Assembly (NCBI GenBank): GCA_016875595.1
Contig: VGPI01000113.1
Location: 1-6,802, forward strand
DNA length: 6,802 nucleotides
Source of the DNA: Candidatus Cloacimonadota bacterium
GTDB lineage: Bacteria; Cloacimonadota; Cloacimonadia; Cloacimonadales; Cloacimonadaceae
Direction of reading: 5' to 3'
Part shown: positions 6,651 through 6,802 of the stretch, piece by piece
Layout: each line of letters begins with the position of its first letter
Position numbering within the stretch: the stretch's first letter is position 1
Notes under the pieces: model-generated
Seen by the model: only the letters and a program-made list of their open reading frames with translations
What the model was told of the DNA's origin: nothing
Database searches by the model: none
Position numbers and translations under genes: made by a program

Positions 6651-6758
6651 ATGGGTGATATCACTGGCGCACAAATAGCTGAGAGATGGAAGGTTAGTAC
6701 ATCCGAACGGATCTCAATCAGAGGGAAAACGGGCAAGAACATCATACTTCCTGATTGA
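6651..6758 (+). pseudogene. Possible decayed C-terminal winged-helix fragment
   Basis: The frame encodes 35 residues beginning MGDITGAQIAERWKVST and ending RGKTGKNIILPD before a stop at 6756-6758. The frame is open back to 6567, inside the palindrome, without a start that has a ribosome binding site. ITGAQIAERWKVST resembles the first helices of a winged helix-turn-helix, and GKTGKN near the end recalls the wing that closes Fic-type or AlbA_2/AAA_4-type DNA-binding proteins. The middle of such a domain appears to be missing, so this would be an internally deleted remnant. The match is by eye only and may be chance. Confidence 0.2.
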
Positions 6759-6802
6759 TTGAGTGATGAATATAATCCCAAAGACCGTTGAAAAATCCGG
6801 GC

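Larger units (their letters stand above)
6142..6802. other. Non-coding, repeat-rich stretch with no convincing intact gene
   Basis: This 661-base region after the alcohol dehydrogenase has only short open frames without ribosome binding sites or recognisable family motifs. What it does hold is an inverted repeat (6254-6350), a perfect palindrome (6491-6586) and a possible protein remnant near the right edge. Bases 6351-6490 show nothing I can name. No tRNA or other structured RNA gene was recognised. No clear terminator follows the alcohol dehydrogenase: only a five-base-pair hairpin at 6147-6162 without a T-run. Confidence 0.6.

Noticed and set aside
6572..6781. Minus-strand open frame of 69 residues at the right edge
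   Set aside because: No domain, it ends inside the palindrome, and the opposite strand offers the more protein-like reading.

Overview
The window (6802 bases) carries three complete genes, all on the + strand, and two stretches of repeat-rich non-coding DNA. It reads like a chromosomal segment of an uncultured anaerobic bacterium. The best lineage guess is Candidatus Cloacimonadota, or another phylum of the FCB/Marinimicrobia/Latescibacteria type. The main clue is the large secreted peptidase: a C25 (gingipain-like) catalytic domain, an FG-GAP-type propeller, and a C-terminal FlgD-like/type IX sorting tail with the NYPNPFNPTTTIRY signature, which is very common in those phyla. The assignment rests on remembered family style, not on a search.

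Layout. Bases 1-210 hold a degenerate 21-23 bp tandem repeat array (37-120) that resembles the terminal repeats of IS21-family elements, then a plausible promoter and a strong ribosome binding site. Bases 211-1131 encode a short D-3-phosphoglycerate dehydrogenase in which the usual catalytic histidine is replaced by lysine. Bases 1132-1408 hold a GC-rich hairpin, a perfect 25 bp tandem duplication and a leader hairpin. Bases 1409-5023 encode the 1204-residue secreted cysteine peptidase. Bases 5053-6141 encode an iron-dependent alcohol dehydrogenase 29 bases behind it, with its own strong ribosome binding site, so the two are probably co-transcribed. Bases 6142-6802 contain no convincing intact gene. 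They hold an imperfect inverted repeat (28 bp arms, 6254-6350), a perfect 96 bp palindrome (6491-6586), and possibly the decayed end of a winged-helix protein.

How the genes relate. SerA makes the first step of serine synthesis. The peptidase would be exported and act outside the cell or on its surface on proteins. The alcohol dehydrogenase is a cytoplasmic fermentative-type oxidoreductase of unknown substrate. They do not form an obvious pathway. Protein degradation outside the cell and disposal of reducing equivalents as alcohols would fit an amino-acid- or protein-fermenting life, but that is inference. No new multi-gene system is evident. The most striking object is the perfect 96 bp palindrome with nested 11 bp repeats.
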